Source: Caldilineaceae bacterium SB0661_bin_32
GTDB taxonomy: Bacteria; Chloroflexota; Anaerolineae; Caldilineales; Caldilineaceae
Length of the DNA: 48,339 nucleotides
Direction of reading: 5' to 3'
Assembly (NCBI GenBank): GCA_009841235.1
Contig: VXMH01000006.1
Location: 1 to 48,339, forward strand
Part shown: positions 35,387-43,043 of the stretch, piece after piece
Layout: the number at the start of each line of letters is the position of its first letter
Position numbering within the stretch: the first letter of the stretch is position 1
Position numbers and translations under genes: made by a program
The notes under the pieces: model-generated
Told to the model about the DNA's origin: nothing
The model's input: the letters and a program-made list of their open reading frames with translations, nothing else
The model's database searches: none

Positions 35387-35603
35387 TTGGACATCTCCTT
35401 TGGGGCCGTGTATCCCCTTCGTTCGGGAAAGGACCTTGCACATTAGCCCGCGCCGACCGGAGATTCGGCCGTTCGGGCGTCTTCAGCGATTTCAGATCAG
35501 GCCGCAGCCTGGGGGTTTCTCAGATCGTTCTGCGGTTCAGATCCATATGTCGCGGGAGTTTACTTTGGAAGCATGAACGTCAATCTGCTTTCTTGCCGCA
35601 TAA

Positions 35604-35628
35604 TGTACCGAATATATAGTGTACCGAA
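35604..35628. promoter_or_regulatory. Direct repeat of TTCGGTACA around an AT-rich core, candidate operator
   Basis: On the minus strand TTCGGTACA occurs twice (35628-35620 and 35612-35604) with CTATATA between, a 16-base period. The AT-rich centre and downstream TTAT resemble a promoter -10 region facing the PhyH operon about 220 bases away. Next to it at 35640-35680 are short CAACCGCAGC-type direct repeats. A 16-base period would put two regulator subunits on neighbouring faces of the helix. Confidence 0.4.
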
Positions 35629-35680
35629 AGTAAAGCGGAAAGCGCAACCGCAACCGCAGCCTCAACCGCAGCACTCAGCC

Positions 35681-36565
35681 TCAAATCGCCGGACCTCCTG
35701 GATCCTCATAGGCGGCCAATAGTTCGCATTCCAGTTCGCGACGAATTCGTGAAACCGTAGCTTCGATGAGAGCGAAGTCGTCTCGGGGCAATGCTTCCTT
35801 CAAGAGCGAGAAGGTCTCGCAGTAGAGCAACAGGCCGGAGGTCACTTCTTCGCGCAGTGAAAGAGAGTTATCCTCACCCCCAACCGCTATGCCGAAGGCT
35901 CGGTGCAAGAGCCTGGCCCACTTCGTCTCAGGACCGACTGCGCTAATCACATCGCTGAAGAAAGTGTTGTCGCTGGCAGCAAGTACACCCCTGTGCAGCC
36001 GCATCACCCAAGCCAGTCCCCAAGACAGTCCTAAGCGTGCGTTCAGCAGGCGCCCGGTGTCGTTTCGCCGCAGACCCTCCAACCCCTTGTGAGCCTCTTC
36101 GATCCATCCAACCAACTCTTTGCCAGCCAACTGGTCAGCCTTTTCCTGAAGCGCCGGCGTCCACTTGAACGCCTCCGCACGCTGCTGAATTGCCGCAAAG
36201 ATACCATTCGGATCCCATATGGCGCGCCCGTCGCGAAGACCGACAATGATGTTTACAGCCTGACCGGGATCGGAAAACCAGCTCTCCACCTGGCTGGGGG
36301 TGACGGTGCTTCGCACGACAAGCAAATGGCGGGGTTTGTGCTGGGCGCGTGCATCCTCATTCCGCCCTGTTGCGCCTTCGCCCGTGCCGATCAGAAAGCT
36401 CCGGGCTTCTGCTTCGTGCTTGTCGTCATCAACAAAGCGCACGACGTCCAAATCGCTGTGAGGCCCGGCATCGCCGCGAGCATAGCTGCCCAGAAGTGCG
36501 AAGGCTACCGTATATTCAGTCTTCCAATCTTCAAGGTAGGTGGGGAGCTCGGCTGGGAGGTCCAT
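35681..36565 (-). CDS. Nucleotidyltransferase-domain protein (Pol beta superfamily)
   Basis: The start at MDLPAELPTYLEDWK gives 294 residues and places the gene 13 bases after the sulfatase stop. The minimal nucleotidyltransferase motif is intact: LLGSYARGDAGPHSDLDVV with G26-S27 and the metal-binding Asp pair D38 and D40. The C-terminal 170 residues are helical (EEAHKGLEGLRRNDTGRLLNARLGLS) as in aminoglycoside- and Lin-type nucleotidyltransferases or MNT-like proteins. No HEPN partner is evident next door, which speaks against a MNT/HEPN toxin-antitoxin pair. A nucleotidylation role on a small molecule or protein is possible. Substrate unknown. Confidence 0.78.
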   Translation of the reverse strand: MDLPAELPTYLEDWKTEYTVAFALLGSYARGDAGPHSDLDVVRFVDDDKHEAEARSFLIGTGEGATGRNEDARAQHKPRHLLVVRSTVTPSQVESWFSDPGQAVNIIVGLRDGRAIWDPNGIFAAIQQRAEAFKWTPALQEKADQLAGKELVGWIEEAHKGLEGLRRNDTGRLLNARLGLSWGLAWVMRLHRGVLAASDNTFFSDVISAVGPETKWARLLHRAFGIAVGGEDNSLSLREEVTSGLLLYCETFSLLKEALPRDDFALIEATVSRIRRELECELLAAYEDPGGPAI

Positions 36566-36578
36566 TTGGATCTGCCGC

Positions 36579-38003
36579 TCACGGTTGGTGGCGGCGCACC
36601 AGGTCCGGCCAGACGGGCGCCAATTTGCCCTTGACATAGAGTTCGCCTACGTCCAGCGCCGGTCCTTCAACGGGGGCCCCGTGCTCGATAAGGACATCGA
36701 AATACGGCTCGCGGCTGTCAGCCAGGAGTTGCAGCAGCTTGGCGCGCATCTCCGCACAGGTCTGCACCTCCGTTTCGGCCAGATTGTTCATCTCATAGGG
36801 GTCGTTAATGAGATCAAAAAGCCGTTCGTGCCCCGTCTCGTAAAATGCGTACTTCCAGCGGGAAGTTACCAACCCGCGCCAGTCCAGAAAGTCCAGGTTC
36901 CACCGCGGATTGCCGGACATTTCGATCAGGACGGCGTCCGGCCCGACAAAGTCCTGCTGCCCCCTCAATGCCTCGCTGAAGTCTCGCCCCTGGCAGTGGA
37001 CAGGGATGTCCAGCCCCAACAAACCGAGTGTGGTCGGGAAGAGGTCAACGAGGCTGAAAAGCAGGCCGTCCCTCCTGCCCTGCGCCGGTATCTGCTCCGG
37101 CCAGTGAAATACGGCGGGAATGCGGACGGAGTTTTCGTGTGGATTCTCCTTGCGGTTGATGGCCCCGTGCGTTCCCATATAGTCTCCGTGGTCGGAGAAG
37201 TAGACCGTCAACCGGTTGCTTCTGAACGTCGGCAGGCCGTCGAGCGCCTCCCTCAGGCGGCCGATATTCCAATCAAGGTTCTCAACCATGGCGTAGTAGG
37301 TGGCCAGCTGGGACCGCATCTCCGGCGAGTCGGCAAAGCTGGGCGGCGTCTCCAACGCAGCAGGATCGAATCTCTCGAACGCCTCGGGCGCTTCAAGGGG
37401 AAAGTGGGGTGGTTCAACGCTGAGAACGAGGAAGAGGGGCTCGTCGCGATCGTAAGACTCCAGATAGTTGATGGCCAGATCGGTGAGGAAGTCAGTCTGA
37501 TATCCGTCCATCTTGCGCGGGTTGGCCTCGTCTTCGTGATAGTAGAAGCCCTTGAACGGCGCGTTATTGATCTCGAATCCGTACCAGTCCTGGAAGCCGG
37601 CCCGGTGGTATTCCGGCGTGCGGTGGGGCCAGCGCGTGTATTCCTCTCTTTCCGCCCGCACGAGCGGCGGCTCCTGATTGTGGACGACGCCGCAATGCCA
37701 CTTGCCGAAATAGGCAGTGTGGTATCCGGCTGCACGCAGAGCCGTCGCCGTGCTCGGCGCGCCGGCCTTGAACACATCGAAAAAGTATTGCACGGGCCCG
37801 GAATGCGCGTGCCGTCCCGAAAAAATCGTGCCCCGTGAAGGCGTGCAGATCGGGCAGTTGGCGTAAGCGCGGTCGAAGCTGACCCCTTCGGCGGCCAGAC
37901 GGTCCATATTGGGCGTGCGCACGTTGGCATCGCCCATATGGCTCATTGCGCCGCCAAAGTGCTCGTCAGACAGGATGTAGATTACGTGGGGTTGACGGGG
38001 CAT
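36579..38003 (-). CDS. Sulfatase (type I, Cys-dependent)
   Basis: The 474-residue protein begins HVIYILSDEHFGGAM with a metal-binding Asp, and has the formylglycine site ICTPSRGTIFSGR with C53 in the C-x-P-S-R pattern that formylglycine-generating enzyme converts. YFGKWHCG, SDHGDYMGTHG near residue 275 and the His/Lys active-site region follow. No signal peptide is visible, so a cytoplasmic enzyme on an imported substrate is likely. By family it hydrolyses sulfate esters. It lies between a hydroxypyruvate isomerase-like gene and the nucleotidyltransferase. No formylglycine-generating enzyme gene is in the window. Confidence 0.93.
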   Translation of the reverse strand: MPRQPHVIYILSDEHFGGAMSHMGDANVRTPNMDRLAAEGVSFDRAYANCPICTPSRGTIFSGRHAHSGPVQYFFDVFKAGAPSTATALRAAGYHTAYFGKWHCGVVHNQEPPLVRAEREEYTRWPHRTPEYHRAGFQDWYGFEINNAPFKGFYYHEDEANPRKMDGYQTDFLTDLAINYLESYDRDEPLFLVLSVEPPHFPLEAPEAFERFDPAALETPPSFADSPEMRSQLATYYAMVENLDWNIGRLREALDGLPTFRSNRLTVYFSDHGDYMGTHGAINRKENPHENSVRIPAVFHWPEQIPAQGRRDGLLFSLVDLFPTTLGLLGLDIPVHCQGRDFSEALRGQQDFVGPDAVLIEMSGNPRWNLDFLDWRGLVTSRWKYAFYETGHERLFDLINDPYEMNNLAETEVQTCAEMRAKLLQLLADSREPYFDVLIEHGAPVEGPALDVGELYVKGKLAPVWPDLVRRHQP

Positions 38004-38089
38004 TTCGGCTCCTTGTCAGGCGGCAGAAAGGGAGGGGGGCTGGCCGCGTCTCTTGTCCTTCTCATCGAACTGCCGGGACCCCCCGGCGT

Positions 38090-38866
38090 TCAGACGTTAC
38101 ATAGTTCAAATGCCTGCCGCAGCGCTTCGACGACATCGCCCCGCGGGTGAAACTCGTGGCCAACGTAACCGTCGTAGCCAGAACGACTAAGCGCCCGGCA
38201 GATGCCGCGGTAGTTCAGTTCCTGGTTGTCATCCAGTTCGTTCCGCCCTGGGTTTCCCGCGGTATGGATGTGGCCTATTGCGTCAAGGTTCTCCGTCATC
38301 GTGCGGATCACGTCCCCTTCCATGATCTGCATATGGTAGATGTCATAGAGGAGCTTCACGTTAGGACTTTCTACCTGCTGCACGACAGCCAGCCCCCAGG
38401 CGCTATGGTCACACTGGTAGCCTGCATGATTCACTTTGGAGTTGAGCAGTTCCAAATTGAGATTAACGCCCTTGGCCTCAGCGTGCGGGGCGGCGCGGCG
38501 AAGCCCGGCGGCGGTGTTCGCGATGGCCTCCTGCTCGCCCATTCCCGGAATGCGATTTCCGCTGAAGCAGATCAGCCCGTCAACTCCGTTCGCAGCCGCT
38601 ACGTCAATCGACTCGCGCAACTCTTCCGCGATTCTGTCATGGTTAGCGGCATTGTTGAGACCATCCGGCAGAGAGTCGTGCCCGCCGATGCTGGCCACGC
38701 GCAGTCCGTGGCTGGCGGCGGACTCGCAGAAGCTTGCGAAATCATCGCCCCGCCCCCAGATCTCGACCGCCGGGTAGCCGATCTCGGCAATCGCCGCGAA
38801 GAGTTCGTCCTGTGACATGGTGTTCCGGGGAAGGATCGGGACACAGACTGACTGTTTGATTGGCAT
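38090..38866 (-). CDS. hyi: Hydroxypyruvate isomerase-like TIM-barrel protein
   Basis: The 258-residue protein has a xylose isomerase-like TIM barrel with metal and catalytic residues at strand ends: NLELLNSKVNHAGYQCD (Glu), KLLYDIYHMQIMEGD (Asp and His), IGHIHTAGNPGRNELD (His) and VGHEFHPRGD (Glu). The ELLNSK and DIYHMQ segments are characteristic of Hyi-type isomerases, which interconvert hydroxypyruvate and tartronate semialdehyde; an epimerase of another small keto acid is possible. It is first in a leftward group with the sulfatase and nucleotidyltransferase. A 211-base separation and a transposase remnant lie upstream. Confidence 0.85.
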   Translation of the reverse strand: MPIKQSVCVPILPRNTMSQDELFAAIAEIGYPAVEIWGRGDDFASFCESAASHGLRVASIGGHDSLPDGLNNAANHDRIAEELRESIDVAAANGVDGLICFSGNRIPGMGEQEAIANTAAGLRRAAPHAEAKGVNLNLELLNSKVNHAGYQCDHSAWGLAVVQQVESPNVKLLYDIYHMQIMEGDVIRTMTENLDAIGHIHTAGNPGRNELDDNQELNYRGICRALSRSGYDGYVGHEFHPRGDVVEALRQAFELCNV

Positions 38867-38963
38867 GCTGTGGCTCCTGCGGATTCTGTTCAGGTTTATT
38901 CACGAAAGGACACGAAGAGATATTCGTGTACCTTCGCGCGCTTCATGGATTGCGCTGTTCCGC

Positions 38964-39162
38964 TCACCCCGCTGCGTCGTTCTGGTCCAGTGACTTCAGG
39001 AAATCGCGAATACCGCTGAAAACTGGCTGATCAAGGTCTCCCCGGTAGCCCTTTGCCGCTGCAAACCCTACCGAACTTCTCCTCTTGCCCTGCGTAGGCA
39101 CGGGGGTGTCCTTGCAGAAATGTGTACAGTGTCTGCCACTGATGGTCGGCAATTCTCTTTCT
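38964..39162 (-). pseudogene. Remnant of an IS5-type transposase N-terminus
   Basis: Read leftwards from 39162, the frame gives RKRIADHQWQTLYTFLQGHP followed by RAYAGQEEKFGRV, closely similar in style to the start of IS5-family transposases (D-x-QW plus a hydrophobic helix). It then stops at about 39031, and a shifted frame continues as VFSGIRDFLKSLDQNDAAG to a stop at 38964. There is no DDE catalytic part and no inverted repeats, so only an N-terminal scar remains. The rest of 38867-39252 shows nothing else. The scar sits exactly where an mnhG gene would normally follow mnhF. Confidence 0.5.
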
Positions 39163-39252
39163 GCACACCCTCCTATTGTCGCCAATGTGACAGAACAAAT
39201 CAAACGCCAACGAGACCTGGCGTACCTCGCCAATGAACTGATCCGGAGGCAT

Positions 39253-39564
39253 CTATTCGTCCTCCTCTGACGGCCTTTCGAGCCATCGCGCATGGGGATA
39301 GCGCTCCAGGGCGCGGGCAAACATCATTGTCCCCAGGAAACCAAGAACAGCCGTGATTATTGCCCCTTCCAACAGGACATACGAATGACTGTTTACGGCA
39401 AACAGAAGGAAGATCCCGACCGCATGGATGGAAATCAGGTCAAACGCCACGGTTCGGTTGGGCAGGTTTGGCCCTCGCAGGAGTCTCCCGAAGCATAGCA
39501 GCAGCGAAAAGGTGAGCAGGGTCATCAGGACGACCAGGCTCAGTTCAAACAGGTCGTTGCTCAC
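39253..39564 (-). CDS. mnhF: Na+/H+ antiporter subunit F (MnhF/MrpF)
   Basis: The 103-residue protein has three hydrophobic helices. RLLRGPNLPNRTVAFDLISIHAV is the conserved MrpF loop and helix; AIITAVLGFLGTMMFARALERY closes the membrane part. It is the smallest visible subunit of the cation/proton antiporter complex. It is 15 bases downstream of mnhE in the A-B-C-D-E-F order of a leftward operon. The usual following gene mnhG is absent here. Confidence 0.85.
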   Translation of the reverse strand: MSNDLFELSLVVLMTLLTFSLLLCFGRLLRGPNLPNRTVAFDLISIHAVGIFLLFAVNSHSYVLLEGAIITAVLGFLGTMMFARALERYPHARWLERPSEEDE

Positions 39565-39579
39565 GAAAGTTCTCCAGTC

Positions 39580-40224
39580 TCAGTTATCGGCACTGTCCAT
39601 CTCAGCAATTAGACGGCGTAGCTCCAGGAGCGGACTCTCAAATCTCTGCTTGATGTCGGCGCGGAATACCTTCGGGTCGGAAACGTCGATTGCGTGGACA
39701 AGCAGTGCCGCCTCTCCTCTGGCGCGCGGACCGGTTGTGCGGTGAGGCAGCTGTGTAGAGCTCATCTCGGACTGCGCGCGTTGCTCCCTTCTCGCGGAGT
39801 CCGTTCCGGTCGCCCCATCCTCAGGTTCGCCGTAAGGCCGGAGCCGGCCGGACACATCCTCTCCCAGGTCGACGCTGAGTGTGCCCGGCGTCAGCGTGAT
39901 GACGGTTGCCAGGACGGTGATGTCGAACGGGTTTGTCAGGTCCAAAGGGACTGCAACGATGCCCGGGCGCAGCGACGTCTGCATACCGACGGCGTTGGCA
40001 AGTACCGTGGCGGCCAGTCGCAAATTGCTCTGCAGGATGGCAAGGAGAACGTAGGCGACAAAACCGGCGGCCCGAACTGTGTATTGGCCATACCTTCGCT
40101 GCACGAGCGAGGTCACCACGAAGCCGAAAATGAAGCCGAGCAGGAGCGCCTCAAACGTATAGTCGTTGTTGAGAACCGGCCACATCAATGAAATAAACAG
40201 GTTTAACACCAGGAGTTGTTGCAT
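39580..40224 (-). CDS. mnhE: Na+/H+ antiporter subunit E (MnhE/MrpE)
   Basis: The first 110 residues match MrpE: short N-terminal helices, NNDYTFEALLLGFIFGFVVTSLV, and the loop LRPGIVAVPLDLTNPFDITVLATVITLTPGTLSVDL, including the TPGTLS element of the family. The 214-residue protein is longer than the usual 160, with a Glu-, Arg- and Ser-rich insert between residues 125 and 165 and a helical C-terminus holding a VHAIDVSDPKVFRADIKQRFE segment. Subunit E supports assembly of the complex. It follows mnhD after 80 bases. Confidence 0.9.
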   Translation of the reverse strand: MQQLLVLNLFISLMWPVLNNDYTFEALLLGFIFGFVVTSLVQRRYGQYTVRAAGFVAYVLLAILQSNLRLAATVLANAVGMQTSLRPGIVAVPLDLTNPFDITVLATVITLTPGTLSVDLGEDVSGRLRPYGEPEDGATGTDSARREQRAQSEMSSTQLPHRTTGPRARGEAALLVHAIDVSDPKVFRADIKQRFESPLLELRRLIAEMDSADN

Positions 40225-40304
40225 CGGGTGACTCTCAGCTCCCCTTGCTCAAGACAAATTCTACTGTACTTCCACTCAGGCCAACTGCTCCGGCGCTTCG
40301 CAGG

Positions 40305-41957
40305 TCAACGTGAAACCAGCGGAGTGCGGGCCGCCGCATTGGACAGGCCGTCCGGGCTGTTCGTTGAGACTGATTCCGCCGGGACAGTGAGATGACCTGC
40401 AGGCAGTGTTGAGATCTGGGCGGACGGCGACACCGCTTCAATGTAGGCCTGGCGGTCGAGAGCTTGTTGGGCAACCTGCATGGACAGGCGGAAGGCCGGT
40501 TCTCCCCAAATGCCCAGGGCCAGGCTGAGCAGTACCAGCACGGCCACCGGTGTCAGAATTAATTTTTGCCGAACTCCGCTCTGTAGAATTCTGGACGGGA
40601 CCCTGCTCGGACGGCTGTAATCCCCCCAAAATGACTCGCGCCAGAGACGCATCATGTTCATCATGGTCAGAAGGCTGGCGAAGACACTTACGCCGGCAAC
40701 GACCCAGTGGCGTGTGTCGAGCGTTATCTGCAAAAGGCTGAGTTTGCTCACAAAGCCGCTGAAGGGCGGTACGCCCGCCAGAGAAATCGCTGCCATGAAG
40801 AAGAGAAAGGCGAGGAACGGCTGTCTGGAAACCAGCCCGCCGATCGAGGCCAGCCGGTCGCTGCCCATGTGCAGCTCTACGGCTCCACCCGCCATAATGA
40901 GCGCGGTCTTGATAATCATGTGATGGCAGAGATAGATGATGGCTGCGCCCAGGCCAAATCCGATGGCCAAACTGTTTCCGCTGAGCGCAACCGCCAGACC
41001 CATCAACATGAATCCCACGTGGCTGATTATATGGAAACTGAGTACGCGTCGGATACCTGGCTGGGCCAGCGCGCCAAGGGCGCCCACAAGCATCGTTGCC
41101 CCGGCAATGGTCAGAAGGGCAGGCTGCCAGCTGAGCAGCAACTCGGGAAAGAAGAGTGTAAAACTGCGAAAGAGCGTGTAGACACCCACCTTTGTCAGGA
41201 GGCCGCCGAAGAGGGCTGTAACTGCTGGGGGCGGCGTGTGGTAGCTGGCAGGCAGCCAGAAAAAGAGGGGGAAAATCGCGGCCTTGCTGCCAAAACCGAC
41301 CAGGAGCAAGCCCGCGAAAACAGTACGCACTGCAGGAGACGCCAGGGGCAGCCGCTCCGCGATCTGGGCAAAATTGAGGGTCCCGAGTGTGCCGTAGGCG
41401 ATTCCGGCCGCGACCAGGAAGACGGTCGATGCAAGCAGATTGAGTACAACATAGCGGATTCCGCTGTTGGTCTGGGCCGGTTGGGCGCCGATGGTCAGCA
41501 AAACAAAGCTGGCCATCAAGAGTACTTCGAAGAATACATAGAGATTGAAGAGATCTCCGGCCAGGAAGGCGCCGTTGACCCCCATGAGCAGGAACAGATA
41601 AAGGGGATGAAACCCCATGCGGGCCCTGTGGTAGTCGATGGTCGCGACGGCGAATGGATAGACTGCCAGCGCGACCAGGGCCGTCAGCAGCAGAAGCGTA
41701 GCGGAAAGGCCGTCGCCATAGATGGTGATTCCGAAGGGGGCTGGCCATGCGCCCAGCTGCAGTACGAACTGTTGCCCCTGCCCGGCGGCGCCCCGGAAGA
41801 GCAGCACGGCCACCGCAAGGTTTATGCAGAGGGCCAGTGCCGTCAGCGCGATCTGATGCCTTATCAATGTCCGCCCGCCCCAACGGGCAAACAGGAGAAT
41901 GAGGGCGGCCGTCAGAAGCGGCGCGGCGACGGGGACCGCCAGCAGGTTTGCGCTCAT
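40305..41957 (-). CDS. mnhD: Na+/H+ antiporter subunit D (MnhD/MrpD)
   Basis: The ATG at 41957 overlaps the mnhC stop as ATGA, giving 550 residues with about 14 hydrophobic helices. Ion-path residues of the NuoL/M/N-related family are present: Glu in LFNLYVFFEVLLMASF and the Lys-bearing helices in GSKAAIFPLFFWLPASYHTPPP and GLLTKVGVYTLFR. LIIKTALIMAGGAVE is another conserved stretch. The C-terminal tail after residue 500 is longer than normal and Ser/Pro-rich. It is one of the two large proton-pumping subunits of the Mrp complex. Confidence 0.94.
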   Translation of the reverse strand: MSANLLAVPVAAPLLTAALILLFARWGGRTLIRHQIALTALALCINLAVAVLLFRGAAGQGQQFVLQLGAWPAPFGITIYGDGLSATLLLLTALVALAVYPFAVATIDYHRARMGFHPLYLFLLMGVNGAFLAGDLFNLYVFFEVLLMASFVLLTIGAQPAQTNSGIRYVVLNLLASTVFLVAAGIAYGTLGTLNFAQIAERLPLASPAVRTVFAGLLLVGFGSKAAIFPLFFWLPASYHTPPPAVTALFGGLLTKVGVYTLFRSFTLFFPELLLSWQPALLTIAGATMLVGALGALAQPGIRRVLSFHIISHVGFMLMGLAVALSGNSLAIGFGLGAAIIYLCHHMIIKTALIMAGGAVELHMGSDRLASIGGLVSRQPFLAFLFFMAAISLAGVPPFSGFVSKLSLLQITLDTRHWVVAGVSVFASLLTMMNMMRLWRESFWGDYSRPSRVPSRILQSGVRQKLILTPVAVLVLLSLALGIWGEPAFRLSMQVAQQALDRQAYIEAVSPSAQISTLPAGHLTVPAESVSTNSPDGLSNAAARTPLVSR

Positions 41958-42493
41958 GGCCATCTGTATCGGTCCTCTTCCATGGCAGTTGATTCGTCCT
42001 GTTCAGAGGGCGGCAACGTTGGAAATCCCGTCAGCAGCTCTTCGCTGTCGTAGACCTCGTCCACCTCGTAGGCCAGCCAGTCGTACTGGTCTATTTCAGT
42101 AGATTCGGAGAAATCGAATGGGTCCCCTTCGCGCAGGAGCGGTACGAACTCGCCATGGACATAGTCGGTCTGTGTAACCGTATGGCGCCGGTTCACGAGT
42201 ACGATGACGAATGCGGTAATGCCGAAGCTGATAACGATTGCTGTCAGGATTAGTGCCTGCGGCAACGGATCGGCAGGCAGATTCAACTTGATCGTCTCTG
42301 CGTAATCGGTCTTGTTCAGAAAGATTGGGGGGCGCCCTTCAATGAGCCTGCCTGACCCGAAGAGCAGAAGATTTACGCCATGACTCAGCAATGCCAGTCC
42401 GAGGATGAGCTTTATCTGTCCTCGACGCATGATCAGATAGGTTCCGCAGGCAAAGAGGCTGCCGACGGCGATTGCCAGTAGTAAAGAGATCAT
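41954..42493 (-). CDS. mnhC: Na+/H+ antiporter subunit C (MnhC/MrpC)
   Basis: The start at [19 protein letters not shown] shares an ATGA overlap with the mnhB stop and gives 179 residues; a longer reading that runs into mnhB is not supported. Three helices of NuoK type follow: [35 protein letters not shown] and [21 protein letters not shown], with the usual Asp-rich [11 protein letters not shown] loop. The last 70 residues form an acidic cytoplasmic tail (about 20 Asp/Glu) that is not typical of the family. It is part of a leftward operon with overlapping starts and stops. Confidence 0.92.
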   Translation of the reverse strand: MISLLLAIAVGSLFACGTYLIMRRGQIKLILGLALLSHGVNLLLFGSGRLIEGRPPIFLNKTDYAETIKLNLPADPLPQALILTAIVISFGITAFVIVLVNRRHTVTQTDYVHGEFVPLLREGDPFDFSESTEIDQYDWLAYEVDEVYDSEELLTGFPTLPPSEQDESTAMEEDRYRWP

Positions 42494-43011
42494 GGTTCTG
42501 CCCTGTGACTTGGTTCGACATTCGCGTCCGGCATGACGGAGGCGGGACTGTCGGAACGAACCGGCGCGTCCGTGTCCTGGCGGAGGAGAGCGGCTGCGTC
42601 GGAAACACGGCTGAGGCCGAGCAGATAGGAAGTCGCGACGCTCACCACGACGAGAAAGACGCCCAGATCGAAGATTACCGGCGTACCGATTTTCAGGTAG
42701 CCAAGGACAGGCAGGTTCAGGCTGAACCATACGCCCTTGAAGAAGATTCCATCAAGCAGTCCAACGGCGCCGGCGCAGATGGCAACGGCCAGACCCAGCC
42801 CGATGCCGCTGTTCAGGTAAGGTCCGATAGTACGCCGGACTCTTTCGTGGCCCCGGCTCAGGATCTGGAGCTGAAACGCGGCAGCGGCCATCAGCCCGGC
42901 GATGAAGCCGCCGCCCGGCAGGTTGTGGCCGCGCAATAGCAGGTACAGGGAAAGCAACAGCAGGACCGGCGTCAATATGCGATTCAGGAAACGAAGATAG
43001 AGTTCGGGCAT
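42490..43011 (-). CDS. mnhB: Na+/H+ antiporter subunit B (MnhB/MrpB)
   Basis: The 173-residue protein begins with [29 protein letters not shown] split over two helices, the invariant Mrp B motif of RGHNxPGGGF. It continues with [19 protein letters not shown] and [18 protein letters not shown]. The C-terminal 30 residues are acidic and disordered. The gene is 32 bases downstream of mnhA, whose C-terminus also carries an MbhE/MrpB-like segment. Confidence 0.93.
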   Translation of the reverse strand: MPELYLRFLNRILTPVLLLLSLYLLLRGHNLPGGGFIAGLMAAAAFQLQILSRGHERVRRTIGPYLNSGIGLGLAVAICAGAVGLLDGIFFKGVWFSLNLPVLGYLKIGTPVIFDLGVFLVVVSVATSYLLGLSRVSDAAALLRQDTDAPVRSDSPASVMPDANVEPSHRAEP

Positions 43012-43043
43012 AAGGATCTTAGACCTGTTTCAGAGCTCCTGCT

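Noticed and set aside
35681..36565. MNT-type antitoxin of a HEPN/MNT pair
   Set aside because: The protein is about twice the length of MNT antitoxins and no HEPN gene is next to it.
36540..37838. A 432-residue open frame on the plus strand
   Set aside because: It is antisense to the sulfatase, whose CTPSR motif and metal residues are clear on the minus strand.
38964..39320. mnhG as the last gene of the Mrp operon
   Set aside because: The translations show no membrane helices of MnhG type; instead a transposase-like N-terminus is found.
40707..42053. A 448-residue open frame on the plus strand
   Set aside because: Antisense of mnhD and mnhC; Gln- and Gly-rich as expected for the reverse of membrane helices.
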